Assembly: GCA_964019425.1 (NCBI GenBank)
Contig: OZ025823.1
Coordinates: 186,001-250,000 of the forward strand
Length of the DNA stretch: 64,000 bases
Origin: Flectonema sp. DT1601
Taxonomy: Eukaryota; Euglenozoa; Diplonemea; Diplonemida; Diplonemidae
Direction of reading: 5' to 3'
Position numbers and translations under genes: made by a program. This document shows positions 62,801 to 64,000 of the stretch, one piece after another. The notes beneath the pieces are model-generated. The model did no database searches. It was not told where the DNA came from and saw nothing but the letters and a program-made list of their open reading frames with translations. Each line of letters starts with the position of its first letter. The first letter of the stretch is position 1.

Positions 62801-63977
62801 GTACGTCATGATTATGTGATTCATTAACAAGTACTTCAGTAATTAGATTTATATCTTCTCTTATCTTGTTGTCATACTCTGGTGTTGACTCTTCGATTGC
62901 AGTCTGAGCTCTCGAGTCAGAACCTTCATCAGGTGCTTGATGTGGACTCTGTGGTTCAGAAGTAGTTTTATAAGTGCGAGAAGGGGAATCCACTTCGAAT
63001 GAAAGAAGTGTTTGTTCTCTCACTGAAGCCTCTTCTGATAAAAGACCTTCAGATGGATTCTCATAATCTGAAACGAGTCTTCCCTTCAATGCGATTGTAG
63101 TTGTCAGAAGACGTCTCCAACTTACTTCTTGAGTTTTAATATCTTCGCGTTCGGTTACTTCGGATGCGTCTAACTCGTGAAAAAGGAATTCCGTTAAGTC
63201 TTCCAACAACCAATCACTTCCAACCTTGCTAACGACTTCTTCTATTTGAGATGTGTCTACTACCAGGTGATCAACAGGTGATGTTGTTTTGATATTGAGC
63301 TGCTGTTTGAGATTAACTTTTTGAATAATTACTTGGAAGTCAGATTCCTGTTGTTGTGAAATATCAGCACGTTGATCTAATTCGTTATCAATAATTGTCA
63401 TCACAGAGATAGTCGTGTGAGTGGTAGTCCTCTTACTCTTAGTACTCCTCGCTTCAATATAATAACTGCTGTCGTTACTACTTCCTAACGGATCAGCCAT
63501 AAGAACTGCTGAACTGAGAAGACCAACACCAGCATCTGTCAGTGATGGAGGGAATTCACATGTTGGATAAATATCAATTATCATTTCAATGATTCCAGAT
63601 AACCAATAAGATGTCTCTACAGGTAGTTCAGCTGCTTGTTGACTTACTTGATTAAATATGATGTCAAGAGTTCCCTTAGACGATCCTAATCGTCTCGTAA
63701 AATCTCCTGACAGATCACATCTACAGAACGAGTAGAGTGAAATAATGAAAGCTGATATCACTTCTGGATGTTGTGGAATACAACTGGTAGCTGCTTGCAT
63801 TATTGATCCACCGAATCCATGTCGTAAGAGCCATCTTCCTCTCGTGAATGCATCAGGATCACAACCAACAATACTATAACCTAACAGCAAGCTTTCAAAC
63901 AGTAAGGAATCATTTGATTCACTACTTCCTATTTCGTAACCTCTCGACGCAACGTCTCTAAGGATTTCTAAATCCAT
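56829..63977 (-). CDS. giant protein with four CS/PIH1-like domains, IQ motifs and two internal repeat tracts
   Basis: 2,382 residues from ATG at 63977; the frame stays open for the last 23 bases of the window, so an earlier start is possible. Residues 1-200 are helical and armadillo-like. Residues 385-538 are eleven copies of NESHNHDVLQQASS. Four domains of about 70 residues, near 846-913, 1033-1100, 1560-1630 and 1690-1756, share an opening strand (INIPEV, IHLPEV, IHLPEV, IYLPEV), then S-x-S/K-E-C, and a closing strand after a Lys-rich turn (KLLIVTSHM, QLLTVTANL). This is the CS/p23 fold as in PIH1-type co-chaperones for dynein assembly. A DEPLPA-repeat linker is at about 1188-1327. Two IQ motifs (AVTIQHFWRMRDAF, AATKIQKVYRRYRAR) are near 2093 and 2130, followed by helices. 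A flagellar or calmodulin-linked role is inference. Confidence 0.8.
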   Translation of the reverse strand: MDLEILRDVASRGYEIGSSESNDSLLFESLLLGYSIVGCDPDAFTRGRWLLRHGFGGSIMQAATSCIPQHPEVISAFIISLYSFCRCDLSGDFTRRLGSSKGTLDIIFNQVSQQAAELPVETSYWLSGIIEMIIDIYPTCEFPPSLTDAGVGLLSSAVLMADPLGSSNDSSYYIEARSTKSKRTTTHTTISVMTIIDNELDQRADISQQQESDFQVIIQKVNLKQQLNIKTTSPVDHLVVDTSQIEEVVSKVGSDWLLEDLTEFLFHELDASEVTEREDIKTQEVSWRRLLTTTIALKGRLVSDYENPSEGLLSEEASVREQTLLSFEVDSPSRTYKTTSEPQSPHQAPDEGSDSRAQTAIEESTPEYDNKIREDINLITEVLVNESHNHDVLQRASSNESHNHDVLQQASSNESHNHDVLQQASSNESHNHDVLQQASSNESHNHDVLQQASSNESHNHDVLQQASSNESHNHDVLQQASSNESHNHDVLQQASSNESHNHDVLQQASSNESHNHDVLQQASSNESHNHDVLQQASSNETLPRSDVDVDSAQMPAELHTTEQPAAESSPTEVADESEEGQISSQHDFSHKELPKTSDILNDEEAVAEESDIVHHLSDVDSNLTHNDNNNTDNSNQEEQQYEQKDEIPADETIIKTSTGSEPDSNLDLRNECELPEDQTDDDSDGENDETPLLQPEDDIQSIISERESTSPETCELELQVLTHEVITLELSTRTLFETEQHQSKEMLLRSHLNELYFLSLSSLLPAASSIPTAAKVKLVAAEAAGRFEIEIENINNEADLNINNIINCSEEVIREIQTELTRQLSNDRDVNSRVQRVISQTIENGNLQVKINIPEVSYCISECLIVFRSEGVSISKDGRQLLEMEFQSPVLSDSILFDFCNDSKTIIITAAVENNNSEDCDEVMFLPIPTPPLEETIHLIHTQLVTEQDEIIPPKADDTKQIDDSKETPTPPLNDITQDTSRSDSQPHEDPQLDKKEKSNEVINSNQKPDIPITEVTRFISQQLEPTPSPKHVEVQIHLPEVKKSISECVVTMASEDVVIFRSNELLTRVEFQHPVIAESVRIKFNQKTRFMKLTATLAPQSSASRKSPTLQSAEVRQPSPTPAPLDSDGGDKSMHSHRVGSLESAPQRDDVNELSLVGIEATELVEDDNNDYRGDSDQISTVPRQLPDEPLSAEAAEITEGRVVDEPLPAVAEITEGRVVDEPLPAVAEITEGRVVDEPLPAKAAEITEGSVVDEPLPAVAAEITEGSDEPLPAVAEIGKECVTYASLPAEAAEKTEASDEPLPVVAAEITEGSVVDEPLPAEAAEGNDVDTNVDENSDPSRKSDDVNELSHVREAAAEGYLDKDDKESTMPQHETTKAAEVTELSNTDNNNNNANPEQTAAQQPDGLSRVGNEAEMAKGDSNDYSVPQQVIVVDEPLPAVAAEVATESNNRRNTHLVDHEITSSGQPNDVKHYVGDEVADNKDFDKETTIPQQLPAVDEPLHPKAEREGSFTLQHSRYGHQLDCIVEESHDSHSITPPSRRNSDMKGLIDRHISQEEDGNKLIIKIHLPEVQQSISECNIELTQTGIVVLKESCELAEVVFMKEIECSTTNVRFKNKRKLLIVTSHMSESVITEMRTEPQPTRRERGDDFSRQIKKPKQVEASRLWESGVRYTKIHHEPNTATGPAMAVLIYLPEVKQSVKECDVDITEARLTIFPSGQASPYAVVDFPLLVQPKTVSARFGKKSQLLTVTANLKTPVVEREQSADDVIVEYKKHETEFLTDDIYDIEDYNFYESLCDDILDYINTPHCEQLINSPDEVIDNYIEHSEPTTTSTCTLDSQLREDFVMKIITKERMNHPRGKSEHLIAMKYALNMLSIGVNNRTDRNINKDLILLQEIVLAAVQVDSSAQDLATSILLQKPFLVANAMQLKDASVRARQRRIIGQLCHAAARDLSLYFAMETRPSYLVVLCEGHYCGMSCITRKLQQHHVACHNEVTKDRQPRTKTSLKRLINLIFTAVESDPTILLEVESDDVSVLVRNSLSLTPKVRNILSSRKFPAVADAAALLWGVHLESPEELKSRSLIVKTRAISSAVTIQHFWRMRDAFKQYKKINKSNDVSLREMLTPDSAATKIQKVYRRYRARGVLSGVDVDNAGIVLSSFGSTALLRVEFLSQLCHVSVDLVRDEAEARLDVEIEEAQSAVSMISYLDDSWRQIQSAKRALETQSLFLPNIVCVGVLLEESHARSAVESKRQFFMQHMQQEEHKRRVPLIQVTRSFTVVTKQEFGSRRQIRDAEKSHRELILRYYISCAEALKTRRLRVSRATSAMVRHHAGASSQSELSYVPLSATSSNRRPQSGHHRPSGPSPGVGVRRRPNGFLRDF
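59998..60414 (-). repeat. degenerate 39-48-bp minisatellite coding DEPLPAxAxEITEG
   Basis: About nine imperfect units within the giant gene. Units differ by whole codons (for example VVDEPLPAVAEITEGR, SDEPLPAVAEIGKE), so all changes keep the frame. Confidence 0.85.
62364..62825 (-). repeat. 42-bp minisatellite, 11 near-identical copies, coding NESHNHDVLQQASS
   Basis: 462 bp of 42-bp units in the giant gene. Ten units are identical by eye; the first in coding order has CGG for CAG (Arg for Gln). Confidence 0.95.
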
Positions 63978-64000
63978 TTTCTCGCAGGCATCCTCTCCCT

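Noticed and set aside
62177-62830. ORFs on both strands across the 42-bp minisatellite (217 and 176 codons)
   Set aside because: 42 is a multiple of three, so any frame open in one unit stays open in all; the real frame is that of the giant protein.

Overview
This window is nuclear DNA of a eukaryotic microbe, most likely a flagellate with spliced-leader trans-splicing and polycistronic transcription. Every gene I can support (36, counting 22 tandem copies) lies on the minus strand. Most start codons follow closely on a pyrimidine-rich tract ending in AG on the coding strand, as trans-splice acceptors do. Large genes are mostly uninterrupted, but at least two genes have short GTATGT/GTATAA...AG introns. 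The FLxGCxxLxxIDLxPLxNVT leucine-rich repeat is a type I know from bodonids and other kinetoplastids. A euglenozoan (kinetoplastid or diplonemid relative) is my best inference; no species is claimed.

Layout (transcription runs right to left). At the right edge is a giant 2,382-residue protein with four CS/PIH1-like domains, IQ motifs and two minisatellite-coded repeats (56829-63977), then a bestrophin-like channel with a large insert (54373-56406). Next are a long coiled-coil protein (48508-52407), a signal-peptide/membrane coiled-coil protein with two small introns (46707-48220) and the TOR kinase (39284-46246), which is broken by an assembly gap. A ubiquitin-like/LRR protein (37319-38422), a pair of tiny paralogous genes of 46 and 48 residues (36981-37121, 36402-36548), a selenocysteine-type glutathione peroxidase (35358-36008), an EGF-repeat multipass membrane protein (32408-35113), a triple cold-shock-like protein (31467-32171) and a small basic spliced protein (30680-31362) follow.

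From about 30417 down to 3868 is a 26.5-kb tandem array of 22 copies of a 109-residue NTF2/SnoaL-like protein in two subfamilies, A (17 copies) and B (5 copies, about 62% identical to A). The array has nested higher-order structure: a 3,606-bp B-A-A trimer, a roughly 3,639-bp A-B-A trimer and a run of exact 1,221-bp A monomers. Left of it lie a decayed plus-strand coding relic, a spliced protein with a REV1-type BRCT domain (2385-3307) and the 5' part of a PH-like/coiled-coil protein that runs off the window (1-2139).

The genes do not form one pathway, as expected for a polycistronic unit. The points most worth following are the nested array with its conserved spacer blocks, the in-frame UGA in the peroxidase, the tiny gene pair, and the gap plus in-frame TAG in TOR.
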